Position numbers and translations under genes: made by a program
In this document: piece after piece, positions 42,104 to 51,277 of the stretch
Numbering within the stretch: the first letter of the stretch is position 1
Layout of the letters: every line of letters starts with the position of its first letter
Assembly (NCBI GenBank): GCA_027306755.1
Contig: DAHUZE010000102.1
Location: forward strand, 1-64,000
Origin: Acidimicrobiaceae bacterium
Lineage (GTDB): Bacteria; Actinomycetota; Acidimicrobiia; Acidimicrobiales; RAAP-2
Direction of reading: 5' to 3'
DNA length: 64,000 nucleotides
Notes under the pieces: generated by a model
Told to the model about the DNA's origin: nothing
The model's database searches: none
The model's input: the letters and a program-made list of their open reading frames with translations, nothing else

Positions 42104-43681
42104 GTGATGCCGCGCCGGGGCCGCGTGCTCGTCCCCTCGCTTGCGGCCGGGCTCCTCCTCGCGTTCTCGCTGCCGCCCTGGGGATGGTGGCCGCTCGCGT
42201 TCGCCGGTGCCGCCGTGCTCTTCGTCCGGCTCCAGGGGCTCAGGCTGCGATCCCGGGCGCTGGCCGGCTGGGCAGCCGGGATGGGGTGCTTCGTACCCGG
42301 CCTGTGGTGGGCGGCGTCCTTCAACTGGTACGGCGCAGCCGTGCTGATGGCGGCCGAGTCGCTCTTCCTGGCCACCGCCGCGGTGCTGGTCCCGCCGCAG
42401 CGATGGCGCAGCCCGGCCTTTGCCGGGGCGTGCACCCTGCTGGAGGCGGCCCGCATGACCTGGCCGTTCGGGGGCCTTCCACTGGGCGGCATCTTCCTGG
42501 GCCAGGCCGGCGGCCCGCTACTGGGCGCAGCCCGACTGGGCGGCCCACTGCTGCTGACTGCGCTCGTATGGCTGGGGGGTGCCGGGATCGGCTCGCTGGC
42601 ACTTGCCGCCCTTGGCGCACTTGGCGCACGGAGCCGCGCCAGGGCCGGCACGAATCCCGGCACGAATCCCGGCACCAACGCCAACCCGGGCTCCACCCCC
42701 ACCAGGGCGATCTCAGGGGCGCTCTCCTTGGTGGCGGTGTTCGCTGCGGCAGCCGCCGGGGCGCTGGCGCCTGCGGGAGGCCCGCGGGTGCGCACGCTGA
42801 CCGTGGCGGCCGTCCAGGGCGGCGGGCGGCGGGGCACCACGGCGGCCCAGGTCGACCCGACTGCGGTGTTCAACGCCCAGGTGGCTGCGACCGGCCGTCT
42901 GAACGGCCGGTCGCAGCCGGCACCCCGGCTGGTGGTGTGGCCCGAGGACGTCATCGCCCTCGGGCCCCGGCTCGCCGGCACGCCCCAGGCCGCCCGGAGG
43001 GCGGCCATCGCCCGCCGGTTGGGAGCCACGGTGGTGGCAGGCGTCACCGAGGCCGTCTCCCCCACCGCCTTCCGCAACCAGGCGGTGGTGTGGGGACCGG
43101 GCGGCCAGGTGGCCGGCGTGTACGAGAAGGTGCACCGCGTGCCGTTCGGCGAGTACGTGCCCGACCGGTCGTTCTTCGCCCACTTCGCCAGCCTCTCGGC
43201 CGTGCCCCTGGACGCCATCCCCGGCCGGAGCACCGGCGAGCTGCGAACGGCCGCCGGCCGGATCGGCGTCATGCTCTCCTATGAAGTCTTCTTCGCCGGG
43301 CGGGGCCGTTCGGCCGTGCGTGCCGGGGCGGAGCTGCTGGTGGTGCCGACCAATACCGCGTCCTACGCCTCGAGCCAGGTGCCGGCTGCCGAGGTGGCTG
43401 CGGACCGCGTGCAGGCCGTGGAGGAGGGCCGCGATCTGGTGCAGGCGGCCCCCACCGGCTACTCCACGGTCGTCACCGCGACCGGCGCCGTGGAGCGCCA
43501 GAGCACCCTCGGCGCCCGACAGGTCCTGGTGGCCACGGTCGGCCTCCGCACCGGCGCCACCATGTACGAGCAGCTGGGCGATCCTCCGGTGCTGGCGCTG
43601 GCGGCGGTGGGCACCGCGCTCGGCGCGGCCACCCTGCTCGCCGACGGCCGGCGGCGGCGGCGGCGGCCCGCTCACTCGTAG
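42104..43681 (+). CDS. lnt: Apolipoprotein N-acyltransferase-like protein with Cys-to-Ser substitution
   Basis: This protein of about 525 residues has an N-terminal multi-helix membrane part (residues 10-225) and a nitrilase domain, the Lnt layout. Lnt N-acylates the N-terminal cysteine of lipoproteins. The catalytic Glu281 (VVWPEDVI) and Lys342 (YEKVHRVPFGEYVP) are present, but the nucleophile position reads LSYEVFF. It has Ser392 (TCC at 43277-43279) where Lnt has Cys in a CYE motif. GTG 42104 and ATG 42107 are both possible starts, and no Shine-Dalgarno sequence is visible. A Gly-Thr-Asn-Pro repeat links the two domains. Confidence 0.85.
   Translation: MMPRRGRVLVPSLAAGLLLAFSLPPWGWWPLAFAGAAVLFVRLQGLRLRSRALAGWAAGMGCFVPGLWWAASFNWYGAAVLMAAESLFLATAAVLVPPQRWRSPAFAGACTLLEAARMTWPFGGLPLGGIFLGQAGGPLLGAARLGGPLLLTALVWLGGAGIGSLALAALGALGARSRARAGTNPGTNPGTNANPGSTPTRAISGALSLVAVFAAAAAGALAPAGGPRVRTLTVAAVQGGGRRGTTAAQVDPTAVFNAQVAATGRLNGRSQPAPRLVVWPEDVIALGPRLAGTPQAARRAAIARRLGATVVAGVTEAVSPTAFRNQAVVWGPGGQVAGVYEKVHRVPFGEYVPDRSFFAHFASLSAVPLDAIPGRSTGELRTAAGRIGVMLSYEVFFAGRGRSAVRAGAELLVVPTNTASYASSQVPAAEVAADRVQAVEEGRDLVQAAPTGYSTVVTATGAVERQSTLGARQVLVATVGLRTGATMYEQLGDPPVLALAAVGTALGAATLLADGRRRRRRPAHS
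42647..42682 (+). repeat. 12-bp tandem repeat inside lnt
   Basis: Two exact and one degenerate copy of a 12-bp unit starting GGCACGAATCCC encode a Gly-Thr-Asn-Pro linker between the membrane and nitrilase domains. Confidence 0.85.
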
Positions 43682-44160
43682 TAGCCGCTGTGGATGTAGA
43701 CGCAGGGGACGCCCTCGTCCACGAACATGGCATGGTTTGCCGGGTCGTCCTCCAGCGTGAGGCGGAGCTCGAGCCCGTAGGCCCGCAACGCTGCCACCGC
43801 CCGGCGCTTGAAGTCCGAGACCTGCGCGTAGTCGCCCCCGTCCCGCATGACCAGGAGGTCCCAGCGCACGCCGTAGCGGCCCAACCAGGCGAGCGTCTGG
43901 GGCCGGACCCGCAGGGGGCGGCCGGTCAACAGGACCACCACAAGCGAGCCATCCATGAGCTCCAGAAGCCGTGCGACCTCTTCGATCACCGGGTCGTCCC
44001 CGCAGGCTTCGAAGAACGCGGTCCACCCGCGCCGGCCCCGCTCGATGAAGTGCTGCCGGCTGGTGGCGTCGGAGAGCACCCCGTCGATGTCGAACACCAC
44101 CGCCCGGCCCGGGGCACGGGGCGCTGCGCGCCATCGCCAGTTGCCCGGGGTGTCCGCCAC
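43672..44160 (-). CDS. Small HAD-family phosphatase
   Basis: This HAD phosphohydrolase of about 162 residues has motif I VVFDIDGVLSD with both aspartates and motif II VVVLLTGRP. A lysine lies in SDFKRR, and motif III is LTLEDDPANHAMF. It resembles the phosphatase domain of polynucleotide kinase-phosphatases, although the substrate is not known. The start may be GTG 44160 or 44175; neither has a clear ribosome-binding site. It follows nuoN by about 23 bases on the same strand and overlaps the lnt end by 10 bases. Confidence 0.78.
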   Translation of the reverse strand: MADTPGNWRWRAAPRAPGRAVVFDIDGVLSDATSRQHFIERGRRGWTAFFEACGDDPVIEEVARLLELMDGSLVVVLLTGRPLRVRPQTLAWLGRYGVRWDLLVMRDGGDYAQVSDFKRRAVAALRAYGLELRLTLEDDPANHAMFVDEGVPCVYIHSGYYE

Positions 44161-44183
44161 CGCCGCGCCCGCCACTGCCGCGG

Positions 44184-46043
44184 TCAGGGGAAGAAGAGCA
44201 GCGTGGCCTGGTGGGCGAAGGAGGTGAGCGGCGCGGGCCAGATCCCGAACACGACCGTCACCCCCACGCACAGCCCCACGGCGATGGCGGTGAGCAGGGG
44301 CACCGGAGCGGGCCCTGCGGACACGGCGCCGGTGGCATCCACCGCGTCGACGCCGGTCTCGCCACTTGGTCCGGTCCCAGCCGGGCTTGGGGGCGCGTCC
44401 CCCACCATGCGCTCCCTGCCCGGCTCCTCGTCCAGCAGCAGGGCGGCGTTGATTCGGGCGATGCCGGCCATGCTGCGCTCCAGCCCTGTCCAGAGCGTCC
44501 GGCTGGTTGCGCCGTCCCCGGACGCCGCACCGGCCGAGTCGAGCGCGCTGCCGGCCGTCGTGGTGGCACCGACGGCGCTGCCGGCCGTGGCGGCTGCAGG
44601 TGTGCCTTCCCCACCGGGGGCACCCGCGGAGAACAGGGCCTGCGGCTCGGCGGCCGGCGACTGCACGCCGGGCGTCTCGCCAGCAGTCGCCAGCGGCGAG
44701 TACATGAGGACGGCCACCCTCAGGTAGAAGAAAGCGGCGATGGCCGCCGACACCATGGCCACCACGGCCAATGGCACGGCGCCGTGGGCCGCCGCCAGGA
44801 CCACCTGCAGCTTGGCCCACAGCCCGGTGGTGAACGGGGCCCCGGCCTGGGCCAGGAGGAGGACGGCGAACATGATGGCCAGCAGCGGCTGGCGGCGCGC
44901 CAGCCCGCGGTAGGAGGAGATGTCGTGGGCGGCGTCACCCCGGCGCCCGACCACGGTCACCACGGCGAAGCTGCCGATGACCATGAAGGTGTAAGCGAAC
45001 AGGTAGTAGAGCGAGGCGCTCACGCCCCGGGTGGTTGCCGCCTCCAGACCGAGCAGGACGAAGCCGGCGTGGTTGATCGACGAGTAGGCCAGCATCCGCT
45101 TCACGTCACGCTGCACCACTGCCAACCCGGCCCCCACCAGCAGGGTGACGATGGCCAGTGCGTAGACCACCGGCTGCCAGTCGGTGCGCAGAAGGCCGAA
45201 CGAGGAGATGAGCACCCGGAGGAAGGCGGCGAAGGCGCCGGCCTTGGCCACGGCCGCCATGAAGCCGGTGATGGGCGACGGGGAGCCCTGGTAGACGTCG
45301 GGCGTCCACATGTGGAACGGCACCGCGGCCACCTTGAAGGCGAAGCCCACGATGAGCATCGCCATGCCGGCCAGCAGCAAGCCGTCGGAGGAGAGGACCG
45401 TCTTGGACAGGAAGCCAGCGATCTGGGCCAGGTTGGTCGAGCCCGTGGCCCCGTAGACGAGGGCGATGCCGTACACGAAGACGGCCGAGGAGAACGAGCC
45501 GAGGATGAAGTACTTGAGCGCCGCCTCGCCTGACGCGGCCCGGCGGTGGTTGAAGGCGGCCAGCACGTAGAGGGCGATGGAGAGGATCTCCAGTCCCAGG
45601 AAGACGACGATGAGGTCGTTGGCCGACGCCATCACCATGGCTCCGCTGGCCGACACCATGGCCAGCACGTGCAGCTCGGGCCCGTCGGCCCCCTCCCGGC
45701 GCAGGTACCCGTCCCCCACCAGGGCGGTCAGGGCCATCGCGCAGGCCACGAGCACGTTGACCAGAGCGCTGAACCCGTCCACCACCACGGCGTGGTCCAC
45801 CGCGGTGAAGGCGCCCTGGCCGGTCACGTCGGACCACTGCCACAGCGAGCAGCCGAGAGCGCCCAGCGAGACGGCCACGGTGGCGGCCGTGGCCACCCCC
45901 ACCCGGAGGCTGCGCCGCACCAGCGACGCCACGGCCAGCAGCATCACGGCGCCGCCAAGCATCACGATCTCGGGGAGGATGGCCAGGTACCGGATGTGCG
46001 GGGTGGCGAACCCGCCGGCGGCGGCAGCGGCAAGGTGGATCAT
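44184..46043 (-). CDS. nuoN: NADH-quinone oxidoreductase subunit N
   Basis: This 619-residue antiporter-like subunit of complex I is well over the usual length of about 480-530. The core has YFILGSFSSAVFVYGIALVYG and the proton-channel region GFAFKVAAVPFHMWTPDVY, with MLAYSSINHAGFVLLG as a further signature. Residues 451-582 (about 44298-44693) are a low-complexity Ala/Gly/Thr/Ser/Pro insertion placed before the last helix. ATG 46043 overlaps the nuoM stop (ATGA). It is the last gene of the nuo operon. Confidence 0.95.
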   Translation of the reverse strand: MIHLAAAAAGGFATPHIRYLAILPEIVMLGGAVMLLAVASLVRRSLRVGVATAATVAVSLGALGCSLWQWSDVTGQGAFTAVDHAVVVDGFSALVNVLVACAMALTALVGDGYLRREGADGPELHVLAMVSASGAMVMASANDLIVVFLGLEILSIALYVLAAFNHRRAASGEAALKYFILGSFSSAVFVYGIALVYGATGSTNLAQIAGFLSKTVLSSDGLLLAGMAMLIVGFAFKVAAVPFHMWTPDVYQGSPSPITGFMAAVAKAGAFAAFLRVLISSFGLLRTDWQPVVYALAIVTLLVGAGLAVVQRDVKRMLAYSSINHAGFVLLGLEAATTRGVSASLYYLFAYTFMVIGSFAVVTVVGRRGDAAHDISSYRGLARRQPLLAIMFAVLLLAQAGAPFTTGLWAKLQVVLAAAHGAVPLAVVAMVSAAIAAFFYLRVAVLMYSPLATAGETPGVQSPAAEPQALFSAGAPGGEGTPAAATAGSAVGATTTAGSALDSAGAASGDGATSRTLWTGLERSMAGIARINAALLLDEEPGRERMVGDAPPSPAGTGPSGETGVDAVDATGAVSAGPAPVPLLTAIAVGLCVGVTVVFGIWPAPLTSFAHQATLLFFP

Positions 46044-47611
46044 CGGTGCGCTGTCCCTCGGGCGGCGGCCACGGCCCCAGCCGTCCCACCCGTGGCCACC
46101 GCGGGCTGGTGGGTGTGGGTGGTGGCCTCTACGTGGGCGACCAACTGGTTGACGGTGGGGGCGATGCGGTCCAGCACGGGCTGGGGGTAGATGCCGAGGA
46201 ACACGATGACCACGATGAGCGGGGCGATCACGATCCGCTCGGTCCAGCTCAGGTCCCGGGTCTGGGCGTTGGCCAGGTCCACCTTGCCGTGGAAGACCTG
46301 CTGGTACGCCCACAGCAGGTAGAGGGCGGCCAGCACCACGCCCGCCGTGGCAACCACCGCCCACCAGCGGTGGGTGAGGAACGAGCCCGACAGGACGAGG
46401 AATTCGCTCACGAACCCGTTGAGGCCCGGAAGCCCGATGGAGGCCAGCATGGCGACCGTGAACGTCGCCGCCAGGACTGGCGCCGGCGCCTGCAGGCCGC
46501 GGAGCTCGTTGACCTGCCACGTCTGGCGCCGGTCGTAGATCCAGCCGATGAGCAGGAACAGGGCTGCGGTCACCACGCCGTGGTTGAACATGAGCAGGAC
46601 TCCGCCGGTCAACCCCTGGCTGGTGAAGGCGAAGATGCCCAGCGCCACGAAACCCATCTGGGCCAGCGAGGAGTAGGCCACCAGGCGCTTCATGTCGCGC
46701 TGGGCGCAGGCCACGATGGCTCCGTACAGGATGCCGATCACGGCCAGGGTGAGCATGAGCGGCGCCAGGTCCACCGACGCCTGGGGGAACAGGCGGAGGT
46801 CGAACTGGAGGATGCCGTAGGTCCCGAGCTTTGCCAGCACCGCCGAGAGGACCATCGACCCGCCGGTCGGCGCCTCGGCGTAGGCGTCCGGGGACCAGGT
46901 GTGCAGCGGGAACAGCGGCGCCTTGATGGCGAAGGCGGCGGTGAAGCCGAGGAACAGCAGGATCCCGGTTGCGCTGGAGACGTGGGTGTGCTCCAAGGCC
47001 GGGAGCGAGAAGGTGAGCACCCCGGTCTGGTGCTGGTGGAGGAGGGCGACCACCAGGATGCCGACGAGCAGGAACGCCGACCCGAAGAAGGTGTACACGA
47101 AGAACTTCACCGCTGCGTACGCCCGCCGCGCATAGCCCCAGCCGCTGATGATGAAGTACGACGGCACCAGGGTCAGTTCGAAGAAGAAGAAGAACAGGAT
47201 CAGGTCGATCGAGACGAAGCTTCCGATGCAGGCGCTCTCGAGCAGCAGCATCCAGGCCACGAAGCTGCGGGCGTCGGATCGGGTGCGGGCCCCGGCCAGG
47301 ACGATGGGGAACAACAGGGCGGCCAGGAGGACCAGGAACAGCGAGATCCCGTCGACTCCGAGGAACCACCTCACCCCCACGCCGGTGGCCCAGGGCTGGT
47401 CGGACACGAACTGGAAGCCCCCGGTCCCGGTGGAGAACTGCGCGGCCATGCCGATCGCCACGCCCAGGGTGGCCAGCACCACCGCGATGCCGATCCACTC
47501 CAGCGCCACCCGGCGGACGGACGGGACGGCCCCCAGCAGGGCCACGGCCAGCGCGCCGCCCGCGGGCAGGAGGATCAGAACCGTCAGGTACGGGAACCCG
47601 GCGTGGGTCAC
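46040..47611 (-). CDS. nuoM: NADH-quinone oxidoreductase subunit M
   Basis: This 523-residue antiporter-like subunit of complex I has about 14 helices. Typical segments are FFFFELTLVPSYFIISGWG (the Glu is essential in the family), FAIKAPLFPLHTWSPDAY and RLVAYSSLAQMGFVALG. GTG 47611 overlaps the nuoL stop (GTGA). The His/Thr-rich C-terminus is non-conserved. Confidence 0.96.
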   Translation of the reverse strand: MTHAGFPYLTVLILLPAGGALAVALLGAVPSVRRVALEWIGIAVVLATLGVAIGMAAQFSTGTGGFQFVSDQPWATGVGVRWFLGVDGISLFLVLLAALLFPIVLAGARTRSDARSFVAWMLLLESACIGSFVSIDLILFFFFFELTLVPSYFIISGWGYARRAYAAVKFFVYTFFGSAFLLVGILVVALLHQHQTGVLTFSLPALEHTHVSSATGILLFLGFTAAFAIKAPLFPLHTWSPDAYAEAPTGGSMVLSAVLAKLGTYGILQFDLRLFPQASVDLAPLMLTLAVIGILYGAIVACAQRDMKRLVAYSSLAQMGFVALGIFAFTSQGLTGGVLLMFNHGVVTAALFLLIGWIYDRRQTWQVNELRGLQAPAPVLAATFTVAMLASIGLPGLNGFVSEFLVLSGSFLTHRWWAVVATAGVVLAALYLLWAYQQVFHGKVDLANAQTRDLSWTERIVIAPLIVVIVFLGIYPQPVLDRIAPTVNQLVAHVEATTHTHQPAVATGGTAGAVAAARGTAHR

Positions 47612-49539
47612 GACCACCACGTCCGGGAGATCATGAAGGCGATGACGGCAGCCAGCCCGAGGGCGATGCCCAGGAGGTAGTTGCGCACGAACCCGGTCTG
47701 GACCCGGCGCACCCCGTTGCCGGTGGCCCGCACCAGGTTGGCGGCGCCGTTGACCGCGCCGTCGATGATGCGGGCGTCCACCACGACGGCGTACATGCGG
47801 GCCAGGGCCTGGCCCGGGCGGCCGATGACGGCGTCGTAGACGTTGTCCCAGTACCAGACCCGCTGGAGGAACCTCGGCTCGAGCGCAGGGCGGTTGGCGG
47901 TCCGCCGCCACAGTCCCCAGGCGACCAGCGCGGCGGCCACCGCCACCACCCCGTCCACCACGGCCAGGGTGACCTGCTCACCCGCGCTCTGATGGGAGTC
48001 GAACAGCCGGTGGCCGAAGACCGGAGCCAGCCAGTCCGCGAGGGTGCCGACGTGGACCCATGGCAGGTTGGCGGCCCCGGCAAACACGGCGAAGAAGGCC
48101 AGGACCACGAGCGGGGCCCGCATCACCCAGGGCGCCTCGTGCGGCGGGTGGTGCGCCGGGCTCCCGTCAGGTGCCGGGTCCTTCCAGCGCTCCTTACCGG
48201 TGAAGGTGAGGAAGAAGATCCGGCTCATGTAGTAGGCGGTGAAGAACGCGGTGAGCAGCCCCAGGGCGTACAGGGGCAGCGACTTGGAATAGACGTTGGC
48301 CAGCAAGAGGCCCTTGGCCCAGAATCCGGAGAACGGGGGCACGGCGGCCAGGGCCAGCCAGGCGAACAGGAAGGTCGCGAACGTCCATGGCATGGTGCGG
48401 CGCAGGCCGCCCATGCGCTTCATGTCCTGCTCGTCCCCGAGGCCGTGGATGACGGAGCCCGACCCGAGGAACAGCAGCCCCTTGTAGAAGGCGTGGGCCA
48501 CCATGAGGAAGATGGCCGCCACGTAGGCGCCGCTCCCCACGGCGAGCACCATGTAGCCGATCTGCGACACGGTCGAGAACGCGAGGCCCTTCTTGATGTC
48601 CTGCTGCGCGCAGGCGATGGTGGCGGCCACGAAGGCGGTCAGACCGCCGACGACGGCGATCACCCACATGGCATCGGGCGTCATGGCGAGCAGCGGGTTT
48701 GCCCGGCACATGAGGTAGACGCCGGCGGTGACCATGGTGGCCGCGTGGATGAGCGCGGAAACAGGGGTCGGGCCCTCCATGGCGTCTGGAAGCCAGTTGA
48801 ACAGCGGTATCTGGGCCGACTTGCCGGTGGCCGCCAGGAACAGCAGCAGCACGGCTGCGGTGATCGACCCGCCGGACAGGAGGTGCCGGTGGGCGAAGAT
48901 CGAGACGTACGTGAGGGTGCCGGTCTTGGAGAAGATCAGGAAGACGGCCAGGAGGAAGCCGACGTCCCCGATGCGGTTGTAGATGAACGCCTTCTTGCCC
49001 GCCGACGCCGCCGAGTCCCGGAAGAACCAGAACGACACCAGCCAGTACGAGCAGACCCCCACCCCCTCCCAGCCCACGAAGGTCACGAGCAGGTTGCTGG
49101 CCATGACCAGCACCAGCATGGAGAACACGAAGGCGTTCAGGTACACGAAGAACTTCGTGAAATCCCGGTCGCCTCTCATGTAGCCGATCGAGTACAGGTG
49201 GATGAGCATGCTCACGCCGGTGATGAACATGCACATCGTCATGGACAGCGGGTCCAGCAGGATCGCCGCGCTGACGTGCAGGCCGCCTACGGCGATCCAG
49301 GTGAAGAACGAGTGGGCGTTGGCCCCGGTGCCACAGGCGTCCGAGCACGTGAGGGTCCGGGCGCCGGCGGGTTGGTTGGCCAGCCCGGCAAGGGTGACGA
49401 TGGCGGACACGAAGGCGCCCGTTACCGCCAGCGTGCCGATCCAGCCGGCCACCGGCTCGCCGATGCGGCGGCCGAAAGCCAGGAGCACCACGAAGCCCAC
49501 CAGCGGGAACAGCGGGACGAGGAAGGCGGCGTGGAGCAC
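47608..49539 (-). CDS. nuoL: NADH-quinone oxidoreductase subunit L
   Basis: This 643-residue antiporter-like subunit has the long C-terminal lateral helix typical of NuoL. Signatures are VGWEGVGVCSYWLVSFWF, KSAQIPLFNWLPDAMEGPTP and GLAFSTVSQIGYMVLAVG. GTG 49539 starts four bases after the nuoK stop. It drives proton translocation together with M and N. Confidence 0.97.
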   Translation of the reverse strand: MLHAAFLVPLFPLVGFVVLLAFGRRIGEPVAGWIGTLAVTGAFVSAIVTLAGLANQPAGARTLTCSDACGTGANAHSFFTWIAVGGLHVSAAILLDPLSMTMCMFITGVSMLIHLYSIGYMRGDRDFTKFFVYLNAFVFSMLVLVMASNLLVTFVGWEGVGVCSYWLVSFWFFRDSAASAGKKAFIYNRIGDVGFLLAVFLIFSKTGTLTYVSIFAHRHLLSGGSITAAVLLLFLAATGKSAQIPLFNWLPDAMEGPTPVSALIHAATMVTAGVYLMCRANPLLAMTPDAMWVIAVVGGLTAFVAATIACAQQDIKKGLAFSTVSQIGYMVLAVGSGAYVAAIFLMVAHAFYKGLLFLGSGSVIHGLGDEQDMKRMGGLRRTMPWTFATFLFAWLALAAVPPFSGFWAKGLLLANVYSKSLPLYALGLLTAFFTAYYMSRIFFLTFTGKERWKDPAPDGSPAHHPPHEAPWVMRAPLVVLAFFAVFAGAANLPWVHVGTLADWLAPVFGHRLFDSHQSAGEQVTLAVVDGVVAVAAALVAWGLWRRTANRPALEPRFLQRVWYWDNVYDAVIGRPGQALARMYAVVVDARIIDGAVNGAANLVRATGNGVRRVQTGFVRNYLLGIALGLAAVIAFMISRTWWS

Positions 49540-49542
49540 GGC

Positions 49543-49848
49543 TCAGCCCTTCATCCCGTGCAGGTCGTCGGCCGCCGTCGTCGACCGGCGGCGGAAGATG
49601 GCCACCACGATGCCGAGCCCGACGACCACCTCGGCCGCGGCAACCACCAGCACGAAGAAGACGAGCGACTGCCCGCCGATGTCGCCGAGGACACGGGAGA
49701 AGGTCACGAACGTGAGGTTCGCGGCGTTCAGCATCAGCTCGATGCACATGAACATCACCAGCACGTTGCGGCGTATCAGGACGCCGAGCGCCCCCAGGCT
49801 GAACAGCACGGCGGCCAGCGCCAGGTACCAGGCGGGTGCGATGCTCAC
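49543..49848 (-). CDS. nuoK: NADH-quinone oxidoreductase subunit K
   Basis: This 101-residue, three-helix complex I subunit has the conserved [18 protein letters not shown], with the membrane Glu, and the second Glu in [20 protein letters not shown] 49848 overlaps the nuoJ stop. Confidence 0.95.
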   Translation of the reverse strand: MSIAPAWYLALAAVLFSLGALGVLIRRNVLVMFMCIELMLNAANLTFVTFSRVLGDIGGQSLVFFVLVVAAAEVVVGLGIVVAIFRRRSTTAADDLHGMKG

Positions 49849-50435
49849 CGGCGCTCCCCCTGGGTGCCGGGGTCCTCGCCCGCGTCGTGCACGCTCGGCG
49901 GTCTCCGGGCCAGGACCACCGCGCCGACGACGGCGATCACCAGGAGGGCGGCGGTGATCTCGAAGGCCCACAGGTAGGTGGTGAAGATCGACTTGCCCAG
50001 CAGGTAGGTGTCCGTGTGGCCACCGGCGGTCCTGCTGCCGGCCACCTTGCGGGCCCCGGTCACCCAGTTGGAGGCGGCGGCCAGGGCCAGGACGCCACCG
50101 AGGGAGACGGCCACGAACACCAGCGCCAGCGGGCGCTGGCCCTTGAGCGGCTCTCGCTCGACGTCCTCCCGGCGGTCCACGCCCAGGAACATGATGACGA
50201 AAAGGAACAGCACCACGATGGCCCCGGCGTAGACGACCACCTGCACGGCGGCCAGGAAGTAGGCGTGCTGCTCGATGAACAGGACGGCGATCCCGAACAG
50301 GGTGGCCACCAGGGAGAGGGCAGCGTGGACGGCGTTGCGCGACGTGACCACCCCGACGCCACCCGAGAGCACGACCGCCGCGCACAGGGCGAAGGTGACG
50401 ACATCGGGGATGGTGGCGGCAACCAAGGGGGTCAC
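49845..50435 (-). CDS. nuoJ: NADH-quinone oxidoreductase subunit J
   Basis: This 196-residue complex I membrane subunit has five helices. [20 protein letters not shown] and [20 protein letters not shown] are the family signatures. GTG 50435 overlaps the nuoI stop and is preferred over longer in-frame extensions that would run far into nuoI. Confidence 0.94.
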   Translation of the reverse strand: MTPLVAATIPDVVTFALCAAVVLSGGVGVVTSRNAVHAALSLVATLFGIAVLFIEQHAYFLAAVQVVVYAGAIVVLFLFVIMFLGVDRREDVEREPLKGQRPLALVFVAVSLGGVLALAAASNWVTGARKVAGSRTAGGHTDTYLLGKSIFTTYLWAFEITAALLVIAVVGAVVLARRPPSVHDAGEDPGTQGERR

Positions 50436-51277
50436 GGGCGGGTCCCCGGGCCTTCCCGCTTGGCCCCGGCACGCGCCGACCGCAGCTCCCGCACGCGCTG
50501 GCGCGCGTGCTCCATCTTGCGCCGGTTCCGCTTGGCCGACAGCTGCGCCCGCCACAGGCGGCCGCGCATGCCCCGGTGCTCGAACGGGATGTCCTCGTCC
50601 AAGAGGTGGGCCTCGAGCACGCCGCGCAGCGCCAGCGTTCCCGTCGCCTCGTCGTCACGCCGCCCGGACTGGCCGCCCTCGGGAGCCCGCACGCCGTAGC
50701 CAAGCTCGCCCGACCACTGGACCTCGCCCTCGTAGGCGGCGCTCCCGCTCGGGGCGGTGGCGCGCATCCATCCCGAGGTGTGGAGGTCTGTGCCGTCGCG
50801 CCAGTCCTCCCAGGGCATCTTCTTGGGCCGGCCGTCGTCGTCCACCACCAGCTCGGCCTTGGTGTAGATGGCGTCGGCCCGGTTGGTGAAGGAGAACTCG
50901 AACAGCTTGGACTCGGTGATGGCCTCGGTGGGGCAGGCCTCCACGCACAGGTCGCAGTGGATGCACCGGAGGTAGTTGATCTCGTACACGTAGCCGTAGC
51001 GCTCGCCGGGGGACACCGGGTGGTCCGGCGGGTTGTCCAAGCCGCGCACGTAGATGCAGTCCGCCGGGCAGACGCCGGCGCACAACTCGCACCCGATGCA
51101 CTTCTCCAACCCGTCCTCGTAGCGGTTGAGGACGTGGCGGCCGTGCTGGCGCGGCTGCTTGGGCATCTTCTCCTCGGGGTACTGCCGGGTGACCCGGGGC
51201 CGGGTGAGGTGCTCGAAGGTGAGCTTGAACCCGCCGAAGAACTTGAGCTCGTCTCGCAGGTCGGACAAGACGCCCAT
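50432..51277 (-). CDS. nuoI: NADH-quinone oxidoreductase subunit I
   Basis: This 281-residue peripheral subunit has two 4Fe-4S clusters, bound by [12 protein letters not shown] and [12 protein letters not shown], that relay electrons to cluster N2. It is longer than most (about 180-210 residues). The last 90 or so residues after the ferredoxin domain are a charged Arg-rich extension. ATG 51277 shares one base with the nuoH stop. Confidence 0.96.
   Translation of the reverse strand: MGVLSDLRDELKFFGGFKLTFEHLTRPRVTRQYPEEKMPKQPRQHGRHVLNRYEDGLEKCIGCELCAGVCPADCIYVRGLDNPPDHPVSPGERYGYVYEINYLRCIHCDLCVEACPTEAITESKLFEFSFTNRADAIYTKAELVVDDDGRPKKMPWEDWRDGTDLHTSGWMRATAPSGSAAYEGEVQWSGELGYGVRAPEGGQSGRRDDEATGTLALRGVLEAHLLDEDIPFEHRGMRGRLWRAQLSAKRNRRKMEHARQRVRELRSARAGAKREGPGTRP

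Noticed and set aside
46046-47680. Long plus-strand open frame opposite nuoM
   Set aside because: The charged, repetitive translation has no recognisable family; nuoM on the minus strand is certain.
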